A stretch of DNA of 64,000 bases from Marininema halotolerans (GCF_900116235.1 NZ_FPAA01000002.1:186001-250000); one strand, 5' to 3'; positions 35,427 to 43,944 are shown, numbered from the stretch's first letter. Numbers and translations are program-made. Notes: generated by a model not told the origin, from the letters alone.

Positions 35427-37232
35427 TCATTTTGTTGGTAGGCTTGATGTCCCCACAGGATACATATCTGGAATCGAGACAGGCAATTTCCCTTTTGCTT
35501 GAATGTTCCCTGTGATCACTTCGGCTGCCGCCTCCATCGCTACAGGACGAAAACTATACATAGCTAGGTACGTTTTGACTTCAGGCATCGCCATCAAATC
35601 ATAGGGAGTATCCATCCCCACCACAATAACCGGTTTCCCTGTCTCTTGTAGGGCTTGTGCTAACTGAACACGATCGGGATGCCCCTTCCATTGAAAAGCA
35701 CCGAGGATGATTGCATCCACGCCCTTCGCCTGTTGCACGACTTCGGAAATACCCGTTGTTTCCATCTTCGGTGTTAACGGACGTACAACGGTTTCAAACC
35801 CCTTATTTCGTAGGGCTTTTGCCATCGTGTCCGTCTCAAGCGGGGAAGTAACCAGCAGTTTATGTGCTTTTTTTGGCGAAAGCGGAAGCACGTGCTCCTT
35901 GTCTCGCAAAAGCGTACTTCCCTTTTGCGCAACTTGTAGTGCCCATTGATGATTCTCTGAAGTTCCTATTTGATCATTAATTTCATCAATCGAAGCCTTT
36001 GGCGAATATACGATCGCATTTTGATCAAATCTTTTTGCTTTCAAATTCAAGATTCGTCGCAGGGACGCATCAATCCTCTTCTCAGAAATGGTTCCTTTGT
36101 GAACAGCATCGATCACCGCATCAATGGATTGCTCCTGTCTTTTAAGATCATGGGAAATGAGGATAAGATCTGCTCCCGCCTTTACAGCACGGACCGTCGC
36201 ATCGGCTGCTCCAAAGTTTTTCACAATGGCACCCATTTCCATGTCATCTGTAACGATAACCCCCTGATACCCCAGACGTTCCCGCAAAAGACCCGTCAAT
36301 ACTTTTTTGGATAAAGTTCCAGGTAACCCTGGCGTGGAATCAATGGCTGGAAAGGTAATATGAGCGGACATGATGACATCCGCCCCCTCTTTTATCGCCG
36401 CTTTAAAAGGAACCAGTTCGACTTGATCCAGTCGAGAATAAGGCTGGTCAACAGTGGGGAGACCAATATGAGAATCTGTCGAGGTGTTACCATGGCCCGG
36501 GAAATGTTTGATAGCCGAGAGCACATTCCCCGCTTGAAAACCCTTCATTTGAGCAATCCCCATCGTTGTGACAAGAGCAGGGTCACTTCCATAAGAACGA
36601 ACACCAATAATGGGATTAGAAGGCCGGTTATTAATATCAAGGGATGGGGCAAAATTCATATTGATTCCCATTGCTCGTAGTTCCTGCCCCATGACTTTAC
36701 CCGATTGATAAGCTAATTTCTCATCACGGGTAGCACCTAACGTCATATTTCCCGGAAAAAGCGTCACCCCTTTTTTAAGCCTGGCGACTACTCCGCCTTC
36801 CTGATCGACAGAGATGAATAAGGGGATGCCAGAGGATGAGGCTCGAGCAGTCTCCTGTAATTGATTGTCAAGCTTACCAACCTGCTGTGGTGACGATATA
36901 TTTCGGTCAAATAAAATAATCCCACCGACATGTTTTTGTTGGATTAAACGCTTTGCCTGTTGATTCATTTCGTAAGCCGGCTGTTCTTCATTATGAAAAC
37001 CAACAATAAATAATTGACCCACTTTTTCTTTTAAGGTCATCCGATCAATGGTTTTGTCTATCCAGTCATCCTTTTGTTTGCTTGATTCATTCATTTTGTC
37101 CTGGGACGCATCCTTAGGTTGAGAGGATGGACCCGAGGTAAAATTAATGAAGTAGATCACACCGAAAACCACAATGAGTAGGACACTTACCCATAACCAT
37201 CCCCATCGCTTAAAGGCTGGAATTATTTTCAT
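35427..37232 (-). CDS. nagZ: Glycoside hydrolase family 3, NagZ-like N-acetylglucosaminidase
   Basis: A 601-residue enzyme that removes N-acetylglucosamine from cell-wall muropeptides. A short cytoplasmic start, one membrane helix (about 12-31) and a Ser/Lys/Asp-rich linker precede the TIM-barrel domain. The NagZ signature KHFPGHGNTSTDSH (about 242, His general acid/base) and the nucleophile Asp in VIVTDDMEMG (about 326) are intact. A C-terminal alpha/beta sandwich domain (about 430-600) is present as in Bacillus NagZ (YbbD). ATG at 37232 follows AAGGAG. The anchor suggests it acts outside the membrane. It stands alone. Confidence 0.93.
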   Translation of the reverse strand: MKIIPAFKRWGWLWVSVLLIVVFGVIYFINFTSGPSSQPKDASQDKMNESSKQKDDWIDKTIDRMTLKEKVGQLFIVGFHNEEQPAYEMNQQAKRLIQQKHVGGIILFDRNISSPQQVGKLDNQLQETARASSSGIPLFISVDQEGGVVARLKKGVTLFPGNMTLGATRDEKLAYQSGKVMGQELRAMGINMNFAPSLDINNRPSNPIIGVRSYGSDPALVTTMGIAQMKGFQAGNVLSAIKHFPGHGNTSTDSHIGLPTVDQPYSRLDQVELVPFKAAIKEGADVIMSAHITFPAIDSTPGLPGTLSKKVLTGLLRERLGYQGVIVTDDMEMGAIVKNFGAADATVRAVKAGADLILISHDLKRQEQSIDAVIDAVHKGTISEKRIDASLRRILNLKAKRFDQNAIVYSPKASIDEINDQIGTSENHQWALQVAQKGSTLLRDKEHVLPLSPKKAHKLLVTSPLETDTMAKALRNKGFETVVRPLTPKMETTGISEVVQQAKGVDAIILGAFQWKGHPDRVQLAQALQETGKPVIVVGMDTPYDLMAMPEVKTYLAMYSFRPVAMEAAAEVITGNIQAKGKLPVSIPDMYPVGTSSLPTK

Positions 37233-37414
37233 ACTATCACTCCTTGATCACAATCAGAGATTCAGTACCCTCTATTATACCTTAGGGTGTTGCATCCATT
37301 TGTACCCATTCCTCTGTCTTTATAATATATCTTTACTTTCCGAATCTTCGATCCTGTGGTATGTAAAGAACCTTCCCTGTATAATGAGGAAGGATAATAT
37401 GTCATGAGGTGATT

Positions 37415-38500
37415 ATGTTGAACGAAAAGAATATGATTGTGGTTCTTGAAGGGGACCAAACCGGACAAGAATTACTTGAAGAAGCCCTTCGAGTCCTTTC
37501 CCCCGACGTGATCGGGTTTGATCTTGCATTTAAGCACTTTGACTTGAGTCTGGAAAACCGCAGAAAAACGAAAAATGAAGTTGTTCACGAGGCTGCACGT
37601 GCCATGAAAGAAGCGGGTTATGGACTAAAAGCAGCTACGATTACCCCGGAAATTAAAGGGGATGTAGGAAGCCCTAACGCGATTTTGCGCAAAGAAATTG
37701 ACGGGAAAGTGATTGTCCGTTCTGGACGTCGTATTCCTGGAGTGGTCCCCATCGCTGGTACATTCGCTCCGATCTCTGTGATTCGTATGGCGGTAGGTGA
37801 TGCATACGGTGCGAAGGAATGGCGTGAAGGTGAAGGCGTGAATGAAGTTTCTTATCGGACAGAATCCATCGACCGAAAAACCTGTCGTGCAGTGGCTGAA
37901 TACACTTTCCGCCATGCTAAACGGACGCGTGCCAAAGTATTCGGCGGTCCTAAATACACGGTAAGCCCGATTTATGAAGGCATGCTAAAAGAAGAGATGG
38001 ACGAAGCTAGCAAACGCTATCCTGATGTGGCTTATGAACCCCAATTGATCGATGCGACCTATGCGCTTCTTTTGAACAACCCAGGCGATCCTTTAGTCAT
38101 CCCTGCTTTGAACCGCGATGGCGATTGCCTCAGTGATATGGTTTTACAACTCTTTGGTTCCATCGCAGGTTCCGAATCCATTCTGATGAGCTTCGATGAT
38201 GACTTTAATCCAAAAACGATTATGGCTGAAGCTCCTCATGGAACTGCACCTGGGCTCTTTGGTAAAAATGTAGCCAACCCCATGGCGATGATCCTAGCCA
38301 GTGCATCCCTACTCACCCACTTGGATCATCCTCAGGCTCCAGCAGCTTCTCGAGCGATCTATGAGGCTACCATTGAAACCGTAAAAGATGGTATTCGTAC
38401 TTCTGATCTGGGCGGAAGCTCCACAACAACCGAATTTACCAACGAAGTTATTAATAAAATTCAAACCAAATTGGAAGTATGGACGAGCCTACAAATGTAA
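37415..38500 (+). CDS. Isocitrate/isopropylmalate dehydrogenase-family enzyme
   Basis: A 361-residue beta-decarboxylating dehydrogenase. The substrate loop GSPNAILRKEIDGKVIVRSG aligns with the Ser/Asn/Arg set of isocitrate dehydrogenases (S-x-N-x2-LR-x-E-D). The metal-binding region NRDGDCLSDM and the coenzyme loop AEAPHGTAPGLFGKNVANP are also present. It is divergent and shorter than Bacillus Icd (423 aa), so the true substrate (isocitrate, isopropylmalate, homoisocitrate or other) is open. ATG at 37415 follows GAGGTG closely; a GTG at 37409 is also in frame. It stands alone, divergent from nagZ, not in a TCA or leucine operon. Confidence 0.85.
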   Translation: MLNEKNMIVVLEGDQTGQELLEEALRVLSPDVIGFDLAFKHFDLSLENRRKTKNEVVHEAARAMKEAGYGLKAATITPEIKGDVGSPNAILRKEIDGKVIVRSGRRIPGVVPIAGTFAPISVIRMAVGDAYGAKEWREGEGVNEVSYRTESIDRKTCRAVAEYTFRHAKRTRAKVFGGPKYTVSPIYEGMLKEEMDEASKRYPDVAYEPQLIDATYALLLNNPGDPLVIPALNRDGDCLSDMVLQLFGSIAGSESILMSFDDDFNPKTIMAEAPHGTAPGLFGKNVANPMAMILASASLLTHLDHPQAPAASRAIYEATIETVKDGIRTSDLGGSSTTTEFTNEVINKIQTKLEVWTSLQM

Positions 38501-38513
38501 GAAACATGGGCTC

Positions 38514-38542
38514 CCCCCTGTACAGGTTACAGGGGTTTTTTT
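38514..38542 (+). terminator. Terminator of the dehydrogenase gene
   Basis: CCCCTGTA and TACAGGGG pair around a short loop and are followed by seven T residues. Confidence 0.88.
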
Positions 38543-38558
38543 ATGCTTAAAATATGAC

Positions 38559-39584
38559 TTACAGCACAAGCAATAGGGCCCAAAGGGAGAGTAGGAAAGA
38601 TCCCCCTACAAGAGCAAGAAAGGGGCGTGAAATTTGTTTTCGCAACGTATCGAAACGGATATGAAATCCAAGACCCGCCATCGCTGCTGCCAACAAAAAG
38701 GTTCCCATACCCGTTAATTTATCCATCAAAAAGGGTGGAATGGAGATGAAAGAACCAAGCAGACTGGCGCCTATAAAACCAACCAGAAACCATGGAATAG
38801 GAAAGGATCCTTGAATTGGATGATCTTGCTTGCGTCGTTTCCACGCGAGCAAAAATAGACAAACCGGTATCAGTAAAAAGACACGACCCAGTTTTGTTAA
38901 TAGAGCCACCGAAAGGGCATCCGGGCCAGCTAGAGAGGACGCTGCTGCGACATGGGCAAGTTCATGAAGACTAAACCCCGACCAAAGGGCGTATTGCTCA
39001 GTACTTAGGGGCAACCAGGGATACAATACGGTATAGAGTAGCGTCATGAGCGTCCCCATCAATGCAATCAAACCGACTCCCGTTGCCGTTTTCTCTTCCT
39101 TTGTATTAAGAATGGGCGATACAGCGGCAATGGCTGCGGCTCCACAAATTCCGGTTCCAATCGCAAGTAACACACTGAGTTCACGATCCGCCTTCATGCG
39201 ATGGGAAATAAAAAGCACGAAGGCAATCCCAGCCGCTACGACCAGACTGTCTCGTAACATGATTCCCATCCCTTGATTCCATACTTCGCCTATATTTAAA
39301 CGAAAGCCATATAAAATGATGGCGATGCGTAACAGTTTAGCCGATGAAAAACGGATCCCTGCTTCCCATTGCACTGGGTAACCCATTCGATGGCGCCAGA
39401 GAGCTGCTAAAATCAAAGCCACAATTAAAGGACCCACTTTTTCAAGTCCGGGTAACCGCGCTAACGGAAAAGATACTGCCGCCAAAATCAAGGTAAAGAA
39501 TACACCAAGCAGTCCCCGAATTACCTTTTCCCGGGTCGTTTGTTTTGCTCTATCCGATTGAGGAAGACTAAGGATTCGTTTCAT
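38559..39584 (-). CDS. YeiH-family (UPF0324) putative sulfate exporter
   Basis: A 341-residue membrane protein with about ten hydrophobic helices and the family signature GTGICGAAAIAA around residue 140. LHELAHVAAAS near 205 is also typical. Bacterial homologues (YeiH) are annotated as putative sulfate exporters, mostly from domain and context. ATG at 39584 follows AAGGAG by 8 nt; an upstream GTG is not better. Divergent from a LysR regulator, the usual yeiH-yeiE arrangement, so it is probably regulated by it. Confidence 0.87.
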   Translation of the reverse strand: MKRILSLPQSDRAKQTTREKVIRGLLGVFFTLILAAVSFPLARLPGLEKVGPLIVALILAALWRHRMGYPVQWEAGIRFSSAKLLRIAIILYGFRLNIGEVWNQGMGIMLRDSLVVAAGIAFVLFISHRMKADRELSVLLAIGTGICGAAAIAAVSPILNTKEEKTATGVGLIALMGTLMTLLYTVLYPWLPLSTEQYALWSGFSLHELAHVAAASSLAGPDALSVALLTKLGRVFLLIPVCLFLLAWKRRKQDHPIQGSFPIPWFLVGFIGASLLGSFISIPPFLMDKLTGMGTFLLAAAMAGLGFHIRFDTLRKQISRPFLALVGGSFLLSLWALLLVL

Positions 39585-39620
39585 CGCGTACACTCCTTTA
39601 TCTCAGCGTACACGCATGTA

Positions 39621-39669
39621 AATAATAAGTAAAATTGATTAATTTAATGCTTATTATAAGATTTACTTA
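39621..39669. promoter_or_regulatory. Possible LysR operator between yeiH and the regulator gene
   Basis: An A/T-rich region with repeated inverted elements: ATAAGTAAA (about 39626) facing TTTACTTAT (about 39661), and a nested ATAAG...CTTAT pair. The position between divergent genes suits a LysR-type site. No binding motif is proven. Confidence 0.4.
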
Positions 39670-39686
39670 TCCACTAAGGGGGCACC

Positions 39687-40592
39687 ATGATGGAACAAGG
39701 ATTACGGATCTTTATCACCGTCGCAAAAACACGAAGTTTTTCTCGTGCTGCTGAGGAATTGCATTTAACCCAGCCCGCTGTCAGTCAGCAAATTCGCGCC
39801 CTCGAAACTCGCTATGGCGCTCGTCTCTTAGAAAGGAACAATAAATCGGTGGAACTAACCCCCGCAGGGAACATCCTCCTTCGGGAGGGGTCAGAAATAC
39901 TTAATCAATATGCCCGAACCAAACGGCTAATTGACGATCTAACACAATCCGCAAGTGGTCCCCTATCCTTAGGAGCCAGTTACACATTTGGTGAATATGT
40001 ACTCCCTCCGATGCTCGCAAACTTTTGTGCAGACTATCCCCAAATTCACCCCAAAGTAACCATCCACAATACCTATCGAATTGGCGAAGAAGTCCGTCGT
40101 CGAATGTTGGATATCGGTATTGTTGAAGGAAGGCTGGACCACCCAGAACTGGAAGTCCAACCGGTTTCGGAGGATGAACTTTTTCTCACGGTTCCAACGA
40201 ATCATTGGCTCGCTAATAAAGAAACCATTCATGTACATGAACTGGCGCATGAACAATGGCTTCTTCGTGAAGAAGGCTCGGGTACAAGGGAAGTCGCCAA
40301 TCAATTCTTCCTTGATACGGATCTTTCACCAAAGAACATATTGGAATTCGGAAGTACGCAAGTCATTAAAGAATCCGTGGAGTCTGGTTTGGGTGTCACC
40401 ATTCTCTCTCCTTGGTGCATTCGCAAAGAACGTCGCCTTCATACTTTGAAAACCATTCGAATCCACGGATACAGAATGCATCGCCATTTTTACGCACTGA
40501 CACGCGCCTCCTCCTTTCATACGAAAGCGATGGATCTCTTCCTTACTTTTCTAATTACTGAACAAAAGAATCATTCATTCCCTTCCCCTTGA
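39687..40592 (+). CDS. LysR-family transcriptional regulator (CysL/YeiE-like)
   Basis: A 301-residue activator with the N-terminal winged helix (RTFSRAAEELHLTQPAVSQQI-type motif, here SFSRAAEELHLTQPAVSQQI) and a LysR substrate-binding domain (LSLGASYTFGEYVLPP). ATG at 39687 follows AAGGGGG; an ATG directly after is equivalent. Divergent from the yeiH gene, which it likely controls. In Bacillus the relative CysL (YwfK) regulates sulfite reductase; a link to sulfur metabolism is an inference. Confidence 0.9.
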   Translation: MMEQGLRIFITVAKTRSFSRAAEELHLTQPAVSQQIRALETRYGARLLERNNKSVELTPAGNILLREGSEILNQYARTKRLIDDLTQSASGPLSLGASYTFGEYVLPPMLANFCADYPQIHPKVTIHNTYRIGEEVRRRMLDIGIVEGRLDHPELEVQPVSEDELFLTVPTNHWLANKETIHVHELAHEQWLLREEGSGTREVANQFFLDTDLSPKNILEFGSTQVIKESVESGLGVTILSPWCIRKERRLHTLKTIRIHGYRMHRHFYALTRASSFHTKAMDLFLTFLITEQKNHSFPSP

Positions 40593-40598
40593 CCTAGC

Positions 40599-40634
40599 AA
40601 AAAAAAAGAGACCAGGATACTCCTAGTCTCTTTT
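40599..40634. terminator. Bidirectional terminator after the LysR gene
   Basis: AAAAGAGACCAGGA and TCCTAGTCTCTTTT pair (one mismatch) around TAC, with A-run and T-run outside. Confidence 0.88.
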
Positions 40635-40647
40635 CAACGTACATGAA

Positions 40648-40938
40648 TTAAGTCGTCACTTCTTCCAATGCTTCTTTCCGACCATTTTCAATCCCGATCA
40701 TAATCTCTTGCAATGTCATCTCATCTTCCAAGTAAACTTGGATCAACTCATACACCAATGTTATTTTTGAAGGAGGATATTGAATCGCATTTAGCATTTC
40801 ATTGAGTGGATCAAAGGAACGCGAAAGGATTTGCACACTTCCGGAATGGAGAACTTCCTCCAATTGAATCGTTTTTTGATACACTTCTTTAATCATTTGA
40901 AGAACGATTGCCATCAATTCCTTATTCATTTCGTCCAT
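40648..40938 (-). CDS. Small acidic helical protein of unknown function
   Basis: I do not recognise this 96-residue protein. It is acidic and predicted helical (LMAIVLQMIKEVYQKTIQLEEVL, ITLVYELIQVYLEDEMTLQE), with no Cys and no membrane segment. The frame is open to 41001; ATG at 40938 (MDEMNKEL) is best spaced from the GGAAGGATGG site. Its leader shares a 15-base stretch with the SRPBCC gene 1 kb away. Convergent with the LysR gene through a shared terminator. Confidence 0.65.
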   Translation of the reverse strand: MDEMNKELMAIVLQMIKEVYQKTIQLEEVLHSGSVQILSRSFDPLNEMLNAIQYPPSKITLVYELIQVYLEDEMTLQEIMIGIENGRKEALEEVTT

Positions 40939-41097
40939 CAAACCCATCCTTCCATGTAAAAAAATAGGACTTTCAACAAAATGACAACAGTTGATCACCA
41001 CAAAATAAACCTATGATTAAGGACAAGGTATTTCTATTTTAACGTTTCTATTGAAAAAGTAAAAATTTTTTTCAATGAATTCGTCTGATTGCATAAC

Positions 41098-41132
41098 AAA
41101 AAAGCCCTGTCTGATACAAGGGCTCTTTTTTA
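41098..41132 (-). terminator. Terminator of the SRPBCC-ArsR operon
   Basis: GAGCCCTTG and CAGGGCTTTTTT pair on the minus strand around a short loop and end in six T residues; A-run on the other side makes it partly bidirectional. Confidence 0.82.
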
Positions 41133-41164
41133 CGTTGTTAGCAAGTCCTTCACAACAGACCTAA

Positions 41165-41491
41165 TCACTCTTGTCCATCCTCCACAAAACGCTGCAAAGC
41201 CACCAATTTATTATCCCAAAATCGCTCATAAAAGGATAACCACCGCTTTAACTCAAGCAATGGTTCTGCTTGCATACGGTATCTCTTTTCTCGTCCGACT
41301 CTTCGATTTTGGACAAGCCCTGCTTCTTCCAATACCCGTAAGTGCTTCGAGATAGCTGTCCGACTCATTGGAAATCGGTTACTAATTTGTGTGATTGGCA
41401 TCTCTTGTTCAGCTAGCACATGAAGAAGCTGTCTACGGGTTGGATCAGCAATCGCTTGAAAAACATCGTGCTTCTTTAAAGGTGTCGCCAT
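41165..41491 (-). CDS. ArsR-family transcriptional regulator
   Basis: A 108-residue winged-helix repressor: AIADPTRRQLLHVLAEQEMPITQIS, then SRTAISKHLRVLEEAGLV (recognition helix). It has no ArsR-type metal-binding CxCxxC. Members of this SRPBCC-linked subgroup often lack metal sites. ATG at 41491 lies one base after the stop of the SRPBCC gene, so translation is coupled. The frame is open to 41587 but overlaps the upstream gene. It probably represses its own operon at the two palindromes at 41967-42012. Confidence 0.88.
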   Translation of the reverse strand: MATPLKKHDVFQAIADPTRRQLLHVLAEQEMPITQISNRFPMSRTAISKHLRVLEEAGLVQNRRVGREKRYRMQAEPLLELKRWLSFYERFWDNKLVALQRFVEDGQE

Positions 41492-41492
41492 A

Positions 41493-41924
41493 TTAAGCGT
41501 CACCCTCAACCATCTCAGCCAATTTCTTAACCAGCTTGTCCCACCCTTGATCCATCCGATCGCGAACCACACGATGGGTTTCTCCAAACTCTGTTACTTC
41601 ATCCATGTTCCACCCTGCATGGATCAAGGTAAATTTCGTCCCAGCTTCCTGCTCCTCTAAAAGAAAAGTAATTGTCCAGTCTTTTCCCCATCGAAACGAC
41701 AGGCGATGAGGCGGTTCGAGTTCTGTAACGTGACAGGGAGAATTTCCAAAGGGACCTGCATTTAAATGAAATTGATATCCCATTACCGGTTGAAAATCGT
41801 TGGGCATAAACCAAGCAGCAATCCCTTCTGCAGTTGCAACCGCTTCCCATACCTGCTGAATCGGAGCGTTCAACAAAAGGCTTTTCCGAATCTCAGGTAA
41901 TGATTCCTTGCTTTCCTCCATCAT
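41493..41924 (-). CDS. SRPBCC (AHSA1-like) domain protein
   Basis: A 143-residue protein of the Aha1/START-like fold: IRKSLLLNAPIQQVWEAV at the start, FMPNDFQPVMGYQFHL, and GWDKLVKKLAEMV at the end. Such proteins bind hydrophobic ligands; the ligand here is unknown. ATG at 41924 (or the next codon) follows GAGGAGG. It precedes its ArsR regulator in a two-gene operon. The typical pairing suggests the regulator and the START-like protein respond to the same compound. Confidence 0.87.
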   Translation of the reverse strand: MMEESKESLPEIRKSLLLNAPIQQVWEAVATAEGIAAWFMPNDFQPVMGYQFHLNAGPFGNSPCHVTELEPPHRLSFRWGKDWTITFLLEEQEAGTKFTLIHAGWNMDEVTEFGETHRVVRDRMDQGWDKLVKKLAEMVEGDA

Positions 41925-41966
41925 CAAACCCATCCTCCTCGATCTTTGAATGTTCACTTGAGCAAC

Positions 41967-42012
41967 ATGAAACCAAATGGTTTCATGTTCATTTTACGAA
42001 ACCATTTGGTTC
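41967..42012. promoter_or_regulatory. Double palindromic operator of the ArsR-SRPBCC operon
   Basis: Two dyads share the core CCAAATGG: ATGAAACCAAATGGTTTCAT (41967-41986) and GAAACCATTTGGTTC (41998-42012). Their centres are about 29 bp apart, near three helical turns. The second lies inside the promoter spacer. Likely binding sites for the ArsR-family repressor encoded in the same operon. Confidence 0.8.
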
Positions 42013-42020
42013 TATGTCAA
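41991..42020 (-). promoter_or_regulatory. Promoter of the SRPBCC-ArsR operon
   Basis: On the minus strand a perfect TTGACA (42020-42015), an 18-nt spacer and TAAAAT (41996-41991). Confidence 0.82.
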
Positions 42021-42038
42021 ATAACGATCGATCCTTAC

Positions 42039-42728
42039 TCATTCATAGAGCGAATCCCGCTGAAATTCAATCATTAGAGCAGGGCGAACACCGTCACGGG
42101 CTAAATTGACATTCGCATAGCTGCGAATACTCCATCGTGGACCGACAAAATACGCCCGAGACGGTTTGTTTCCTCGTGTGCGTAGCCACCACCAGGAACA
42201 GCCAACTTCTTCTCCATTCTTGATGATATAGTTATCTTTGTTCGTTTTGTCATATACATATAAGCGACATCCATCGGCTTTTTTTGCCTTTGCAAAGTCT
42301 GTTCCAACTGCACGCCGCATATCCTTGCCGTGTATATCCGACAAATCCTTTAACTCAGTAGCGCTTAGCAAAAAGATCTGATCCTCCGTATCGAAGCTAC
42401 CTTCTCCATTGTTTGTACAATGCGTTGTCTTAATCAATGCCTGTTCGGTGGCATTAAATGCAGTATGATAGAATTCACCGTTCAACCACTTGCGCAAATC
42501 ACAGTCACGCCACGTAATATCCACGCATTCACCGTGATACCGCTTGCAGTCCAGAATATACTCGCTTACCATCAATAACATGTTGTCTGAATTTTGTAGC
42601 ACTCGCCACTTTATCGGTGTTCTATCTAAGCCCTGCCCCGTTTGCGGATACGATCCGAAAGGAATGATTTCGCCAGGTTTTACGTATTTGTACCCTAAGT
42701 AACCATGTTGATTGTTTGCCAATTTCAA
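42039..42728 (-). CDS. DUF6273 domain protein
   Basis: A 229-residue protein of the DUF6273 type, recognised by the pattern FGSYPQT at the start, TPIKWRVL, DCDLRKWLNGEFY, and the closing GVRPALMIEF. Conserved Trp and Arg residues suggest a C-lectin-like or formylglycine-enzyme-like fold. The start is unusual: no ATG is near, and TTG at 42728 (or TTG two codons later) follows AAGGAGA. Upstream DNA (42729-42900) is very A/T-rich. It is single here, though in many Firmicutes such domains lie in larger surface proteins. Function unknown. Confidence 0.72.
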   Translation of the reverse strand: MKLANNQHGYLGYKYVKPGEIIPFGSYPQTGQGLDRTPIKWRVLQNSDNMLLMVSEYILDCKRYHGECVDITWRDCDLRKWLNGEFYHTAFNATEQALIKTTHCTNNGEGSFDTEDQIFLLSATELKDLSDIHGKDMRRAVGTDFAKAKKADGCRLYVYDKTNKDNYIIKNGEEVGCSWWWLRTRGNKPSRAYFVGPRWSIRSYANVNLARDGVRPALMIEFQRDSLYE

Positions 42729-42901
42729 CCTTCTCCTTTTCGTCTTTTATTCACTTATTTACATGTAATGAAAATATAACGAAGTAAATTTTCGCCATCT
42801 ATCTAATGACAATTTCTATTGTATCAATTAAAAAATAAATAGTTCAGTTTTCTCCTTAAATATGAGGGATGTTTCCGTCTTTTTTGCATGGATCATAACA
42901 A

Positions 42902-42929
42902 TAGGAGCGCCACACCCTGGGCACTCCTA
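42902..42929 (-). terminator. Putative terminator of the PKS-NRPS operon
   Basis: TAGGAGTGCC and GGCGCTCCTA pair (one G-T) around an 8-nt loop, followed on the minus strand by T-poor sequence (TTGTTAT), so termination may be weak. It is about 60 bases past the end of the last cluster gene. Confidence 0.5.
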
Positions 42930-42989
42930 CTTATCACTGCGTTGAATGGGTTCGTATAGGGTCAAGTAGTTCAGTCACTATATTTTTGG

Positions 42990-43919
42990 TTATCGTTGAC
43001 CCTTCCCTAAGCACCATTCCAGTGTTGCCATCGCACTATGCAACTTATTTTCAGCTTGATCAAAGGCAATACTGGCAGGGCCATCTAGGACAGCAGCACT
43101 TACTTCATCACCGCGGTGGGCGGGTAGATCATGCATAAAAATTGCACTGGGGTAACGATTGAGCAATGCTTCGGTTACGGAAAAAGGGCGAAACTTATCG
43201 CGCCAAGTTGGGTCTTGTTTACTTGTGCCGGTTGTCTGCCACCGAGTCGTATAGATGACATCCACCTCATCGGGTAGTTGGGAGGGATCATGTGTTTCGA
43301 TCACCTTGGCTTGGGAGGCACCTGTATAAAATTGCGCCTGTTCAAGCACTGATGGTGATAAGCCATATCCCGCTGGCGTCAGCAGATGGAGTGTTGTATG
43401 AGGAAATCGGGACAAAGAGAGAGCGAGGGCAGCGGCTGAATTATTTCCTTCTCCAAGGTATAGTACGCGAAGCCCTTTGATCTCACCAAAGTGTTGGTGC
43501 ATCGTTGTGAGATCTGTCAACGCTTGCGTCGGATGTTCATCTGCACTCATCGCATTGATCACGGCCATCCGGTCTTGGGAGGCAAAGGTCTTCATTTCTT
43601 GAGGACTTCCTGCGGTTCTCGCAACCAACCCATCTAACATTCGTGAAAGTACGCGTGTTGTATCATCAATCGATTCCCCCGTATTTTCTTGCAAATCATT
43701 GGGTCCATATGAAATAATTTGGGCGCCCAATCGCAGTGCTGCTGCAGAGAACGCGGTTCTAGTTCGGGTAGAAGTTTTACGAAAATAAATGCCAATCACA
43801 TTCCCCAGCAACGGCTGGTTCGTCTGCACGTGACCCTGAGCAAATTCCACGCCTCGCTTTACTAAGTATCGTAGCTCTTGATCCGAAAGATCTGCGAGGG
43901 TAATAAGATGTCTTTTCAT
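42990..43919 (-). CDS. Aspartate/ornithine carbamoyltransferase-family enzyme of the cluster
   Basis: A 309-residue relative of OTCase/ATCase, which transfer a carbamoyl group from carbamoyl phosphate to an amine. The phosphate-binding STRTRT loop (about 51-56) and the carbamoyl-phosphate motif HPTQALTDL are intact. The amine-side sites are unusual: the loop reads DVIYTTRWQ (ATCase-like), and the motif that is HCLP in OTCases and HPLP in ATCases is HDLPAHRG. It is therefore not an ordinary ArgF; its substrate is probably the product of this cluster or a building block. ATG at 43919, after GGCGGG. Last gene of the operon, 25 nt after the BtrH-like gene. Confidence 0.85.
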   Translation of the reverse strand: MKRHLITLADLSDQELRYLVKRGVEFAQGHVQTNQPLLGNVIGIYFRKTSTRTRTAFSAAALRLGAQIISYGPNDLQENTGESIDDTTRVLSRMLDGLVARTAGSPQEMKTFASQDRMAVINAMSADEHPTQALTDLTTMHQHFGEIKGLRVLYLGEGNNSAAALALSLSRFPHTTLHLLTPAGYGLSPSVLEQAQFYTGASQAKVIETHDPSQLPDEVDVIYTTRWQTTGTSKQDPTWRDKFRPFSVTEALLNRYPSAIFMHDLPAHRGDEVSAAVLDGPASIAFDQAENKLHSAMATLEWCLGKGQR

Positions 43920-43944
43920 CACACATCCCGCCTTTCTACCAATG

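Noticed and set aside
42990-43919. Ordinary argF for arginine synthesis
   Set aside because: No arg genes are nearby, the HCLP motif is changed to HDLP, and it is the last gene of the PKS-NRPS operon.
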